From positions 124,001-188,000 of the forward strand of contig JAJFGF010000068.1 in assembly GCA_021776245.1 (NCBI GenBank): a stretch of 64,000 nt of DNA, given 5' to 3'. A program made the translations under genes and the position numbers. The notes below the pieces were generated by a model. That model saw only the letters and a program-made list of their open reading frames with translations, was not told the origin of the DNA and ran no database searches. Shown piece after piece: positions 46,434 through 54,913 of this stretch; within the stretch, counting starts at the first letter, position 1, and each line of letters starts with the position of its first letter. The stretch is from Hyphococcus sp. (GTDB lineage: Bacteria; Pseudomonadota; Alphaproteobacteria; Caulobacterales; Parvularculaceae).

Positions 46434-47378
46434 ATGCTGAAAGTCGCTATCCAGATGGACCCGATCGGGTCGGTGGACGTCCATGCCGACACGACATTCG
46501 ACATGGCGCTGGAAGCTCACGGCCGCGGCCATGAAATCTGGATATATCAACCATCGACCCTCCAGCTTAATGTTGGAATTGTCAGCGCGCGCGCCCGGCG
46601 CATTAACGACATACAGCGCAAACAAGGCGAGCACGCAACACTTGCCGATCCTGAATTGATCAACCTGCATGATGTCGACGTTGTTCTTATTCGTCAGGAT
46701 CCGCCATTCGATATGGCCTATATCACGGCCGCGCAAATTTTGGAGCGGTTGCAGCCTGACGTACTCGTACTCAATGACCCGAGCGCGATACGCGATGCGC
46801 CGGAAAAACTATTCGTTACAGAGTTTCAGGATCTCACGCCGCCGACGCTTATCACCAGCGATGCCGTTGCGATAAAAGAGTTTCGACAAACCCATCGCGA
46901 CATAATTTTGAAGCCGCTTTACGGAAACGGCGGCGCCGGGGTTTTCCGCGTCAAGCCCGACGATGGAAATTTTAACGCGCTCCTGGAACTATTTGAGCAA
47001 ACATTCCGTGAACCGATTATTGCACAAAAATTCCTGCCTGCTGTTTCTGAGGGCGACAAGCGTATTATTCTGCTTGACGGAGAGGCGGTCGGCGCCATCA
47101 ATCGAGTGCCGCCGGCTGGCGAGACCCGCTCGAATTTGCATGTGGGCGGGCGCGCTGAAGCTGTGGAAATGACCGCGCGCGACCAGGAAATCTGCGACCG
47201 GATCGGCCCGGTCCTTTCTGCGCGCGGCCTTGTTTTCGCGGGCATCGATGTGATCGGCGATTGCCTCACTGAAATCAATGTAACATCGCCCACTGGAATT
47301 CAGGAAGTTCGCCGCTTCGGCGGCGCGGATATCGCCGCCCTCCTCTGGGACTGGATCGATGGACGCCAGGAAAAATGA
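46434..47378 (+). CDS. gshB: Glutathione synthetase
   Basis: 314 residues from the ATG at 46434; a TTG at 46419 is less likely. ATP-grasp enzyme joining gamma-glutamylcysteine and glycine. Typical blocks: VAIQMDPIGSVD, VLIRQDPPFDMAYITA, LNDPSAIRDAPEKL, KPLYGNGGAGVFR and the C-terminal ITEINVTSP-like LTEINVTSPTGIQE. It follows the BON gene by 24 bp. Confidence 0.96.
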   Translation: MLKVAIQMDPIGSVDVHADTTFDMALEAHGRGHEIWIYQPSTLQLNVGIVSARARRINDIQRKQGEHATLADPELINLHDVDVVLIRQDPPFDMAYITAAQILERLQPDVLVLNDPSAIRDAPEKLFVTEFQDLTPPTLITSDAVAIKEFRQTHRDIILKPLYGNGGAGVFRVKPDDGNFNALLELFEQTFREPIIAQKFLPAVSEGDKRIILLDGEAVGAINRVPPAGETRSNLHVGGRAEAVEMTARDQEICDRIGPVLSARGLVFAGIDVIGDCLTEINVTSPTGIQEVRRFGGADIAALLWDWIDGRQEK

Positions 47379-47492
47379 GATGGGATTGATATCGCCGATG
47401 CCGCCTTTCTTGAGCCCGCGCGCAATTGTCCTGTGGCCGAACGGCGGCGATGATGAAATTCAGTTGTTTCTAAAATGATACGGAGCGGCGCA

Positions 47493-48722
47493 ATGGCCGC
47501 GAGCGAGAGGCTGACAATCGAAAATTCTGTGAACATTTCCGTTGAAAATGAGCTGCAAGCGCCAGCTGGACGGACCTCGGGCGCCAAGCTGCGTATCGCT
47601 CTGTTTTCCGGCAACTATAATTACGTCGTGGACGGACCGGTAAAAGCGCTTAACACTCTGGTCGGCTTTCTTGAAGAGGAAGGTCATGAGGTGCTGGTAT
47701 TTGCTCCGACGATCAGGAAACCGGCCTTTGAGCATACGGGTAGGCTGATTTCGGCGCCCTCCATCGCGATCCCCGGCCGTGGGGAATATCGCTTTGCTCT
47801 CGGCATGTCGGGCGGCATGCGCAAGAGGCTCGACGATTTTGCGCCGGACCTCATCCATTTATCAGCGCCGGATTTGCTCGGCTATGCCGCGTTGCGCTAT
47901 GCGCGGAAAAAGTCCATTCCCGCGGTCGCTTCCTTTCACACGCGCTTTGACACCTATCCCCGCTATTACGGCGCAAAGTGGCTGGAAAAATATCTGACCG
48001 GCTACATGCGCCATTTCTATGCCCGGTGCGAGCATGTCTACCCGCCGTCACAAAGCATGGCCGATGAACTGCGCGAAGACGGTATTGGCCGCGACATCAG
48101 ATTGTGGGCCCGCGGCGTCGACAGCGTGCTCTTTAACCCGGACAAAAGAGACCTCGCCTGGCGGCGGTCAATCGGTTTTGCGGACGACGAAACTGTGGTG
48201 GTTTTTGTCGGCCGCCTGGTTCTGGAAAAAGGCCTTGATGTCTTTGTCGAAACTGTCTCGCGCGTTGACGGCGTAAAGGCGTTGATTGTGGGCGAAGGGC
48301 CGGAACGGGCGCGCTTTGAAGCCGCGATGCCGGATGCGCATTTTACAGGCTATCTTAATGGGGAAGAACTGGCGCGCGCATACGCCAGCGCCGACATTTT
48401 TTTTAACCCAAGCATTACTGAGACTTTCGGAAATGTAACATTAGAGGCGATGGCCTGTGCAACGACGCCTCTTTGCGCAAAAGCGGCAGGCAGCGCTTCG
48501 TTGGTTGAACATGAGATCACGGGATTGTTAGCGCAACCGACGAGTGATGATTTCCAAATTGCCCTTGCACGCCTTAAGAAAGACCCTAGCTACCGGCTTG
48601 CGCTGGGGAATGCTGCGCGCAAGCGCAGCCTCGACTTTTCTTGGCGCGCCATTCTTTTGAATTTGTTGGATAACTATTTCGAAGCAGTTACGGCCTATAA
48701 ACCAATTCTCAAAACCTCATAG
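47493..48722 (+). CDS. GT4 family glycosyltransferase
   Basis: 409 residues from the ATG at 47493 (GGAG seven bases upstream). GT-B fold: the N-terminal SGNYNYVVDGPVKALNTLVG, then SFHTRFDTYPRYYG, WARGVDSVLFNPD, VVFVGRLVLEKGLDVFVE and the E-x7-E donor site (SITETFGNVTLEAMA). Most like MgtA/PimB-type alpha-mannosyl- or glucuronosyl-diglyceride-type enzymes, i.e. lipid glycosylation, but the sugar cannot be assigned. First of a glycosyltransferase cluster. Confidence 0.88.
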   Translation: MAASERLTIENSVNISVENELQAPAGRTSGAKLRIALFSGNYNYVVDGPVKALNTLVGFLEEEGHEVLVFAPTIRKPAFEHTGRLISAPSIAIPGRGEYRFALGMSGGMRKRLDDFAPDLIHLSAPDLLGYAALRYARKKSIPAVASFHTRFDTYPRYYGAKWLEKYLTGYMRHFYARCEHVYPPSQSMADELREDGIGRDIRLWARGVDSVLFNPDKRDLAWRRSIGFADDETVVVFVGRLVLEKGLDVFVETVSRVDGVKALIVGEGPERARFEAAMPDAHFTGYLNGEELARAYASADIFFNPSITETFGNVTLEAMACATTPLCAKAAGSASLVEHEITGLLAQPTSDDFQIALARLKKDPSYRLALGNAARKRSLDFSWRAILLNLLDNYFEAVTAYKPILKTS

Positions 48723-48736
48723 ACCGATCAAGACTC

Positions 48737-48751
48737 TTAATTGAAAATTAA
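48737..48751 (+). promoter_or_regulatory. CtrA-type box
   Basis: TTAA (48737-48740), seven bases, TTAA (48748-48751): an exact match to the full CtrA consensus TTAA-N7-TTAA, 66 bp upstream of the second GT4 gene. CtrA is the cell-cycle response regulator of alphaproteobacteria; gcrA in this window supports the presence of that circuit. Confidence 0.5.
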
Positions 48752-48817
48752 CCTCAGTGTTCGGTAATTCGTACACTGTGTATATGGCGAAGTACTGTAA
48801 AAAGCGACGGCGTAAAG

Positions 48818-50050
48818 ATGAAATTAGTCGATATCAACGAGTTTTACAGCGATTTTGGCGGCGGCGTAAAAACCTATGTTCGCCAAAAGCTTGACGCCTC
48901 CGCCGCGCTCGGCTGGGAGACCACAATTATCGCGCCGGGCCCGCATGATCGCCGCGAGACGGTCAGCGGGGGTGAAATTATCTGGGTGCGTTCGCCAATT
49001 TTGCGGCCGGACCCTCGCTATCATGTGTTCTGGAATTCAGCGCCGGTGCATCAGCTGCTGGATGAAATACGGCCCGACGTTATCGAGGGCTCGTCCGCCT
49101 GGCGCGGCGGATGGATTGCGTCCGGTTGGGGCGGCAAGGCGGCGAAAGCCCTTGTGGTGCATCAGGACCCTGTCGCTGTTTATCCGCAAACCTTTTTATC
49201 GCCATTGCTGTCTGAGCACCGCGTCGATCAACTATGTTTTTGGTTCTGGCGCTATATGCGCAATCTCTCCAAGCATTATGACGCAACTATGGTGAGCGGC
49301 GAATGGTTGGCTGCAAGACTTGAGAGGTTTGGACTCCGCCGCCCCATCGCAGCGCCTTTCGGCGTCGACAAATCCCAGTTCTCGCCAGCAAATCGCCGGC
49401 GTGAGGTCCGAAAAGACATGCTCGCAGATTGCGGCGTCACAGATGAGGAGGCGCCGCTGTTCATCTCGATAAGCCGTCACCATCCGGAAAAACGCCTCGG
49501 CGTCGTCATTGACGCCTTCGCAAAATTTACGGCGACCCGTCCAGCGGGCCTTTATATCATTGGCGACGGCCCCGCACGGAAATTGGTCGAAAAGAAAGCC
49601 CGCCGGCATCCCGGTATTTTTGTCGCCGGCCAGGTCAGCGATCGCAATGATCTGTCGCATCGCATCGCCAGCGCGGATTATATGGTGCATGGAGGCGCGG
49701 CAGAAACTTTTGGGCTCGTCGTCGCCGAGGCGCTGAATTCCGGACTGCCGCTTGTCACGCCGCATATTGGCGGCGCCGCTGACATATCCCATCCGACCTA
49801 TGGAGAAACCTATCGGGCCGGGGACGCCGGTGCATTGGAGGCAGCGCTACACCGCATTGTCGCCCGCGACCGCGAAGAGCTTACGATCGCAGCGCGCGCC
49901 GGTTCACGCCGCATCGGTACGCCTAATGATCATTTTGAAACGCTGTTTTCGACCTACCTATCGCTGGCTGGTCAAATCGGCAAGCGCCAGCGCATTGCCG
50001 AACCTAAGTTTCAGGAGGCTCCCAGTCGCGCCGTCGTAAATTTGCGTTGA
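48818..50050 (+). CDS. GT4 family glycosyltransferase
   Basis: 410 residues, GT-B fold. N-terminal acceptor side DFGGGVKTYVRQKL; C-terminal donor side FISISRHHPEKRLGVVIDA, GLYIIGDGPARKLVEK and the E-x7-E motif AAETFGLVVAEALNSG. The two GT4 genes are only distantly alike, so they probably act on different steps. A CtrA-type box lies upstream. Its last 47 bases are antisense to the end of the convergent GT2 gene. Confidence 0.88.
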   Translation: MKLVDINEFYSDFGGGVKTYVRQKLDASAALGWETTIIAPGPHDRRETVSGGEIIWVRSPILRPDPRYHVFWNSAPVHQLLDEIRPDVIEGSSAWRGGWIASGWGGKAAKALVVHQDPVAVYPQTFLSPLLSEHRVDQLCFWFWRYMRNLSKHYDATMVSGEWLAARLERFGLRRPIAAPFGVDKSQFSPANRRREVRKDMLADCGVTDEEAPLFISISRHHPEKRLGVVIDAFAKFTATRPAGLYIIGDGPARKLVEKKARRHPGIFVAGQVSDRNDLSHRIASADYMVHGGAAETFGLVVAEALNSGLPLVTPHIGGAADISHPTYGETYRAGDAGALEAALHRIVARDREELTIAARAGSRRIGTPNDHFETLFSTYLSLAGQIGKRQRIAEPKFQEAPSRAVVNLR

Positions 50051-50858
50051 AGAATTTCCGGGCCTCAAAACGCGGACGCAAATATTCATAAAAAAACCAG
50101 TCTTTATTCGCGGCTGGCGTGAAATTATACAATAGCCGCTCATGGAGCTTCCAATCGACATTGCCGCGACCGGCGCGGCGCGATGACGTCAGGCACCAGT
50201 GGTTACGGCGATAGGCGACAGCGCCATGCTTCACGATCCGGTTCACGACCTCATGATCTGCAACCATATATGGCCAGAGTTTAGCGGAATAACCGCCTGC
50301 CTTGCGCAACGCCGCCGTCTTGAACGCGTGCCCATATCCGCCGGTATGACCTTGCTTCGGCCAAAGCGAGGCGATGATCGCGCCTTTGGTTTTCGTAAAC
50401 CAGGCGCCCAGCGGGCCGGCGTCGCTGTAAACGCCGAAAGCGAACGCCGCCGCGACATCGGTTTCCGCATTGCCAAGCATTGCGCCGGCACGCTCAAGGT
50501 AAAGCGGCGGATAAACTGTATCAGCATCGCACAATGCGACAAATTCGGTTTCAACGGCGGCGATGCCGGTTTCAAGAGCATTGATCTTGCCTGGCCGCAA
50601 ATCCGACAATATGACGGTTCTGCGATCAGGATTTTCTTCGGCAAAGGCTTTCATCACGGCAGCCGTTTCATCGGTCGAACCATTATCGACAAGAATTACT
50701 GCTGCATCGCCGATGGTCTGCGCTGCAATCGACGCGAGCGTTTCAGCGAGATACCGCTCCTCATTATAAGCCGGAATAACGACGCTCCACTTTTGGCGTT
50801 CTTTGACCCCTTGCGTCTTTGGGATTGCTGCAGCTGGCTGTGTTCTGTAATCCTTCAT
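50004..50858 (-). CDS. GT2 family glycosyltransferase
   Basis: 284 residues. GT-A fold with SVVIPAYNEERYLAETLASI (about 25-44), ILVDNGSTDETAAVM, and the metal-binding D-x-D in CDADTVYPP. It lacks long C-terminal membrane helices, so it is a soluble or peripheral enzyme. The donor and acceptor are unknown. It overlaps the upstream GT4 gene tail to tail by 47 bases, and is divergent from the membrane protein gene (83 bp). Confidence 0.87.
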   Translation of the reverse strand: MKDYRTQPAAAIPKTQGVKERQKWSVVIPAYNEERYLAETLASIAAQTIGDAAVILVDNGSTDETAAVMKAFAEENPDRRTVILSDLRPGKINALETGIAAVETEFVALCDADTVYPPLYLERAGAMLGNAETDVAAAFAFGVYSDAGPLGAWFTKTKGAIIASLWPKQGHTGGYGHAFKTAALRKAGGYSAKLWPYMVADHEVVNRIVKHGAVAYRRNHWCLTSSRRAGRGNVDWKLHERLLYNFTPAANKDWFFYEYLRPRFEARKFFNANLRRRDWEPPET

Positions 50859-50941
50859 AATGACAGGCGGCCGTTTCCAGGTTCAAATGGGCGACGTCGA
50901 TCATTTAGACGGCGCGGCACAAAAAGGAAACGGTATTTCCC

Positions 50942-51895
50942 ATGATCGATTGGCGCGACACATGGGCTCGCTTAAGAGCTGGCTGGCGCGCCTTGCGTAT
51001 GCGCGACGATGTGCAACGCGCTCTGAAATATCTGCAATATGCGCTTTTCGCTGCAATTGTTGTCTACCTGATTTTCAAACTTAGCCGTGTAGGCTGGACC
51101 GAGGTATTTGATTCCCTGCCGTCGTCTCCGTGGTTCTATGGATTTTTTGCTTTGCGGTTTTTTATGTTGCCGATTTCCGAAATCGCAATTTACGAAATCG
51201 TATGGGCGCAACCTCTGGTCCGTCATTTTTTCGTTTTTATCCGCAAACGCGTCTACAACTTTGCGGTGATGGGCTATTCAGGTGAAGTTTTTTTCACCCA
51301 ATGGGCCAGACGGCGACTGGCATTGCCTGACAAAAAAATTCTGGTCGGCGTAAAAGACAACAATCTCCTTTCCGCATTCGCATCTAACGCTGCGACAGTA
51401 ATGCTCGTGGTTGGCCTTGCCGCAACCGGCGGCCTTCAAGCGGGTCTGGAAGCATTTCCAGGCGCTGGGTGGCTTTTTACATTGGCGTTTCTTTCCGCGG
51501 GCACCCTCTCTGTAGCGGTCATGGTGTTTCGCGAAAAATTAATCGCCTTGCCCGAGGGGGTCATGCCCCGCCTGTTGGGTGTTCATGCGGGCCGCCAATT
51601 GTTGATTATTATTTTGCACACAGCGATGTACGCCTCGGCCCTGCCCGGGGCGCCGCTGATGGCCTGGATGACGTTTATTGCGCTTCAGCTGGTTTTGAGC
51701 CGCGTGCCCTTCCTGCCAAATCAGGACATCGTCTATCTCGGCGCAGCGTTAACCCTTTCGCCGATTGTCAACGCTTCCGAAGCTGCGGTAGCCGGAATGC
51801 TGGTTGCTGAAGCCGGCCTCTCCCAACTGATCAACGGGGTTATGTTTCTTGCGACCGTGCATTTGGCGCGAACCTCTTACAAGCCCGCTCTTTAA
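50942..51895 (+). CDS. Polytopic membrane protein in glycosyltransferase cluster
   Basis: 317 residues with about seven or eight hydrophobic segments after a 30-residue basic head. It loosely recalls the lysyl-phosphatidylglycerol-synthase membrane family (UPF0104-like): SPWFYGFFALRFFMLPISE, FAVMGYSGEVFFTQWARR and PFLPNQDIVYLGAAL. A role in handling a lipid-linked glycan is inferred from the three neighbouring glycosyltransferases, not from sequence. It ends 29 bp before the first possible lptF start. Confidence 0.65.
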   Translation: MIDWRDTWARLRAGWRALRMRDDVQRALKYLQYALFAAIVVYLIFKLSRVGWTEVFDSLPSSPWFYGFFALRFFMLPISEIAIYEIVWAQPLVRHFFVFIRKRVYNFAVMGYSGEVFFTQWARRRLALPDKKILVGVKDNNLLSAFASNAATVMLVVGLAATGGLQAGLEAFPGAGWLFTLAFLSAGTLSVAVMVFREKLIALPEGVMPRLLGVHAGRQLLIIILHTAMYASALPGAPLMAWMTFIALQLVLSRVPFLPNQDIVYLGAALTLSPIVNASEAAVAGMLVAEAGLSQLINGVMFLATVHLARTSYKPAL

Positions 51896-51963
51896 CCGCC
51901 ATAGTTACTCAAGCGCCTTTCGAAATGGCCCGGAATTCGCTACAGACGCCAGAACCAGCGCCA

Positions 51964-51982
51964 GCCCGCCATGATGGCGGGC
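51964..51982. promoter_or_regulatory. 19-bp palindrome ahead of lptF
   Basis: GCCCGCCAT-G-ATGGCGGGC (51964-51982), perfect 9-bp arms around one base, 35 bp before the ATG at 52018. If lptF starts there, this is a good operator or hairpin; if it starts at 51925, the palindrome is within the first codons. Confidence 0.4.
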
Positions 51983-52017
51983 GCGGCGTCAACCAACCGG
52001 TGGATCCAACGCCGTTC

Positions 52018-53199
52018 ATGCATCTTGTTGATCGCTATATTCTGCGCGCCGTCGCCACGCCTCTTATTTTGGCCCTCAGCGTCGCCGGCATGCTTTTGTT
52101 GCTCGAACAAATGTTGCGGCTGTTTGATTTCGTACTCGCCGAACAGGGGCCCGTGGACGTCGTCTGGCGCATGCTGGCGAATTTACTCCCCCATTATTTT
52201 AGCCTGGCGCTGCCGCTCGGCACGTTTCTCGGCATCATGCTCGCTTTTCGAAATCTGTCGCTATCAAGCGAGCTTGACGCATTGAGCTCCAGCGGGGCGT
52301 CGTTTGGGCGGATGATGCGACCGATTTACATGCTTGTCGTCCTCTTGATGGGGCTCGATTTTTTGATGGTTTCCTACATCCAGCCATTTTCCAGTTATCG
52401 ATACCAGGAGATCCGTTTCGACGTCACGAACGGCGCGCTTGGCATAAAAATACCCGCCGGAGATTTTATTGATATTTCTGACCAGGTGACGATCCGCCTT
52501 GGCGAAATCAATGAGGAGACACGCAAAGCAAAAGATATCTTTATTGAGCGCCGCACAAGTGACGGCGGCAAGACGACGATCACTGCAAAACACGGCGCCC
52601 TTTCCACAACGCCGGAAATCACGTCGATATTGCTTAAGCTTGAGCAGGGCCGTCAGGTCATTATCGATCCCCTTGGCAGCCGCATTCAGGCGCTCAATTT
52701 TGATTCTTTTGATCTTGAAGTTGATCTTCCGGCGATCAGGGGATTCCGGGCGCGCGGCGGCGATGAGCGGGAAGCAACCTTCGATGAAATTGTCGCGTTT
52801 TTACGTACGGAAACGCCGCAATCGTCGCCGCTCTATTATGAATACCGCGCAGGGCTTCACTGGCGGATTATCCATCCATTGACATTTCTCATTATGCCGA
52901 TCCTCGCTATTGCAATGGGGGTTACCGGACGACGGGGCTCGTCAAATCTCAAGCCGGTGATGGGCGTTGCGATATTGATAATCTATCACGAGCTATTGGA
53001 AGAGTGGGGCCAAGTCATTGCCGGCAAAGGCGAACTCTCTCCCTATCTCTCCATGTGGGGCCTGTTGGCGGTTTTTGCGGGTCTTTCCATATTTCTCTAT
53101 AACGGGTCGATCGACAGGGCGCGAACAGCAAAAGTGATGGCGCGAAGAGCTGATGAAACCGTAAGGATCACCGCGCCGGCGGCTGGCGGCGTCCATTGA
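52018..53199 (+). CDS. lptF: LPS export permease LptF
   Basis: 393 residues from the ATG at 52018, chosen because MHLVDRYILRAVATPLILA matches the usual LptF start. The frame stays open to an ATG at 51925, adding 31 polar residues; neither start has a good ribosome site. The topology is three N-terminal membrane helices, a periplasmic beta-jellyroll (about 150-270), and three C-terminal helices (PLTFLIMPILAIAMGV). With LptG and LptB2 it pulls lipopolysaccharide from the inner membrane onto the LptC/A/D bridge. Its stop overlaps the lptG start (TTGA). Confidence 0.92.
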   Translation: MHLVDRYILRAVATPLILALSVAGMLLLLEQMLRLFDFVLAEQGPVDVVWRMLANLLPHYFSLALPLGTFLGIMLAFRNLSLSSELDALSSSGASFGRMMRPIYMLVVLLMGLDFLMVSYIQPFSSYRYQEIRFDVTNGALGIKIPAGDFIDISDQVTIRLGEINEETRKAKDIFIERRTSDGGKTTITAKHGALSTTPEITSILLKLEQGRQVIIDPLGSRIQALNFDSFDLEVDLPAIRGFRARGGDEREATFDEIVAFLRTETPQSSPLYYEYRAGLHWRIIHPLTFLIMPILAIAMGVTGRRGSSNLKPVMGVAILIIYHELLEEWGQVIAGKGELSPYLSMWGLLAVFAGLSIFLYNGSIDRARTAKVMARRADETVRITAPAAGGVH

Positions 53200-54287
53200 A
53201 CCCGGTAAGAGGCATTTTTACCCTTTATGTCGGGCGCATGTTTCTCATCCGTTTTCTCGGGTTATTGATTTTTTTCGTGATCGTCCTGCAAATGCTTGAT
53301 CTTCTAAATCAATCTTCGGAAATTATGGCGGCCGAAGGCGCCGGCGGCGCATCATTGGTCCGTTACATAATGCTGCGTGCGCCAATGATCGCCAGCCAGT
53401 TCACGCCTTTCGCCGCCTTACTTGGCATCGTTCTAACCCTCGCCGGGCTCAGTCACACGAGTGAAATCACTGTCATGCGGGCGGCGGGCATGTCCGTCTA
53501 CCGAGTATTGTTTCCAATAGGTTTTGTTTGCGCATTGATCGCAATTGCGCATTTCACGCTTCATGAAACAATAACGATTAAATCTACCGACGCATTGGAA
53601 TATTGGGAGGTCAACGACTTCGCTGTCGATCTGCCGCCGAAAACCGACACGCGCACCGATGTTCGGATCGCCTTTGACGGCGAGCTCGTCAGCGCTGCGA
53701 GCGCGGCGCGATCCGGCAATGCAATCTTGCTTTCCGGCGTCACCATTTATGGTCTCGACAATGAGGGCTTGATCAATCAGGTGATCGAAGCGCGCGCCGC
53801 AAGATATGAGGCGGGCGCATGGCGCCTGTACAATGTCATTTCGATGGACGTGAATACCAATGATGTCACCGAAAGCGATGACGCGATTTGGACCAATAGT
53901 CTCGATCCCGAACTCCTGTTCGCTTTGACCCTTGAGCCGGACCGCACGAGCCTCGGCGAGCTCGTGTCGAAAATTCGCCAGCTTAACGCCGACCGCGCCG
54001 ACACCCGCGAACCGATGACCTCGCTCCTCAGCCGTTTTTCCAAACCGTTGGCGACGCTTGTGATGCCGCTGCTTGGCGCGATCGCCGGCTTCGGCATCCA
54101 CCGGCAAGGCGTCCTTCTGGCCCGCGCGGTTACGGGCTCAGCCCTTGGCTTCACTTATTTTGTTGCTGAAAACATGGCCTTAGCACTTGGCAAACTTGGC
54201 GTCTTGCCGGCGATCATCGGCGCCTTTTTCCCATTCGCGCTATTTATGGTGGTTGGGTTCTCAATCCTTGTGGCGATGGAAAATTAG
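53196..54287 (+). CDS. lptG: LPS export permease LptG
   Basis: 363 residues from a TTG at 53196 that overlaps the lptF TGA. Same YjgP/YjgQ layout as LptF: helices at about 12-40, 55-75 and 95-115, the coupling-helix region SHTSEITVMRAAGMSVYRVL, a periplasmic domain, and three late helices (LATLVMPLLGAIAGFGI). It is partner of LptF in the LptB2FG exporter; lptB and lptC are not in the window. Confidence 0.93.
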   Translation: MNPVRGIFTLYVGRMFLIRFLGLLIFFVIVLQMLDLLNQSSEIMAAEGAGGASLVRYIMLRAPMIASQFTPFAALLGIVLTLAGLSHTSEITVMRAAGMSVYRVLFPIGFVCALIAIAHFTLHETITIKSTDALEYWEVNDFAVDLPPKTDTRTDVRIAFDGELVSAASAARSGNAILLSGVTIYGLDNEGLINQVIEARAARYEAGAWRLYNVISMDVNTNDVTESDDAIWTNSLDPELLFALTLEPDRTSLGELVSKIRQLNADRADTREPMTSLLSRFSKPLATLVMPLLGAIAGFGIHRQGVLLARAVTGSALGFTYFVAENMALALGKLGVLPAIIGAFFPFALFMVVGFSILVAMEN

Positions 54288-54414
54288 CTGGGTCGCGGCT
54301 GCATCTCTGTAAATGGCTTGTAAACTTTCTCGCATTAGTTGTATGTTTTACACGTATAGGTTGTGACGGCAGATCGCCGATGCGCCTTGATACAACTGCG
54401 GAGAAAACGCACCC

Positions 54415-54807
54415 ATGGCCGGATTGATCTTGAAACTACGCCCCCATGAAGAACTGTTGATCAACGGCATTGTTGTCGAAAACGGCGACCGAAATGCCCG
54501 CATCAAAGTCAAAACCGAAGGCGCCCATATTCTTCGCCTGCGTGATGCAATGAAACCCGAGGAAGCAACAACGCCGCTGAAGCGCGCTTACTATGTCGCG
54601 CAACTCGCCGTCGCCGGGCAGATGCCGGCTGAAGAAGCTTCGGCCATTCTGCGGGGCGCCGTAGATATCCTGGAGTGCTGCGAGACCCGTGAAAAAATTG
54701 AGGGCCTGATTGCCGATAATGATTTCTATCAGGTAATGCGCCAATTCCGCATGCTTGAGCCCGGGGCGCCAGCATCAGGCGAGAATAACAAGCGCGCCGC
54801 TTCCTGA
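54415..54807 (+). CDS. flbT: Flagellar biosynthesis regulator FlbT
   Basis: 130 residues. FlbT binds the flagellin mRNA leader and controls flagellin output in Caulobacter-type bacteria. Family blocks: LILKLRPHEELLINGIVVEN, GDRNARIKVKTEGAHILRLR, DAMKPEEATTPLKRAYYVAQ and NDFYQVMRQFRML. Its usual partner flaF and flagellin genes are not beside it; neighbours are lptG and mtaB. GGAG lies upstream, with a rather long spacing of ten bases. Confidence 0.93.
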   Translation: MAGLILKLRPHEELLINGIVVENGDRNARIKVKTEGAHILRLRDAMKPEEATTPLKRAYYVAQLAVAGQMPAEEASAILRGAVDILECCETREKIEGLIADNDFYQVMRQFRMLEPGAPASGENNKRAAS

Positions 54808-54913
54808 TCCAAGCCACGGCTAACCGCCGCGGCCTCGGATCGCAAAAACATTCAGCAGACAAAACACGCTGCCGCCTTGTTCTTCGCCCCAGCATGGCCC
54901 AAATAGGCGCGCG

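Noticed and set aside
48784-48900. A basic short ORF overlapping the second GT4 start in another frame
   Set aside because: No ribosome site; most of it lies inside the well-supported GT4 gene.
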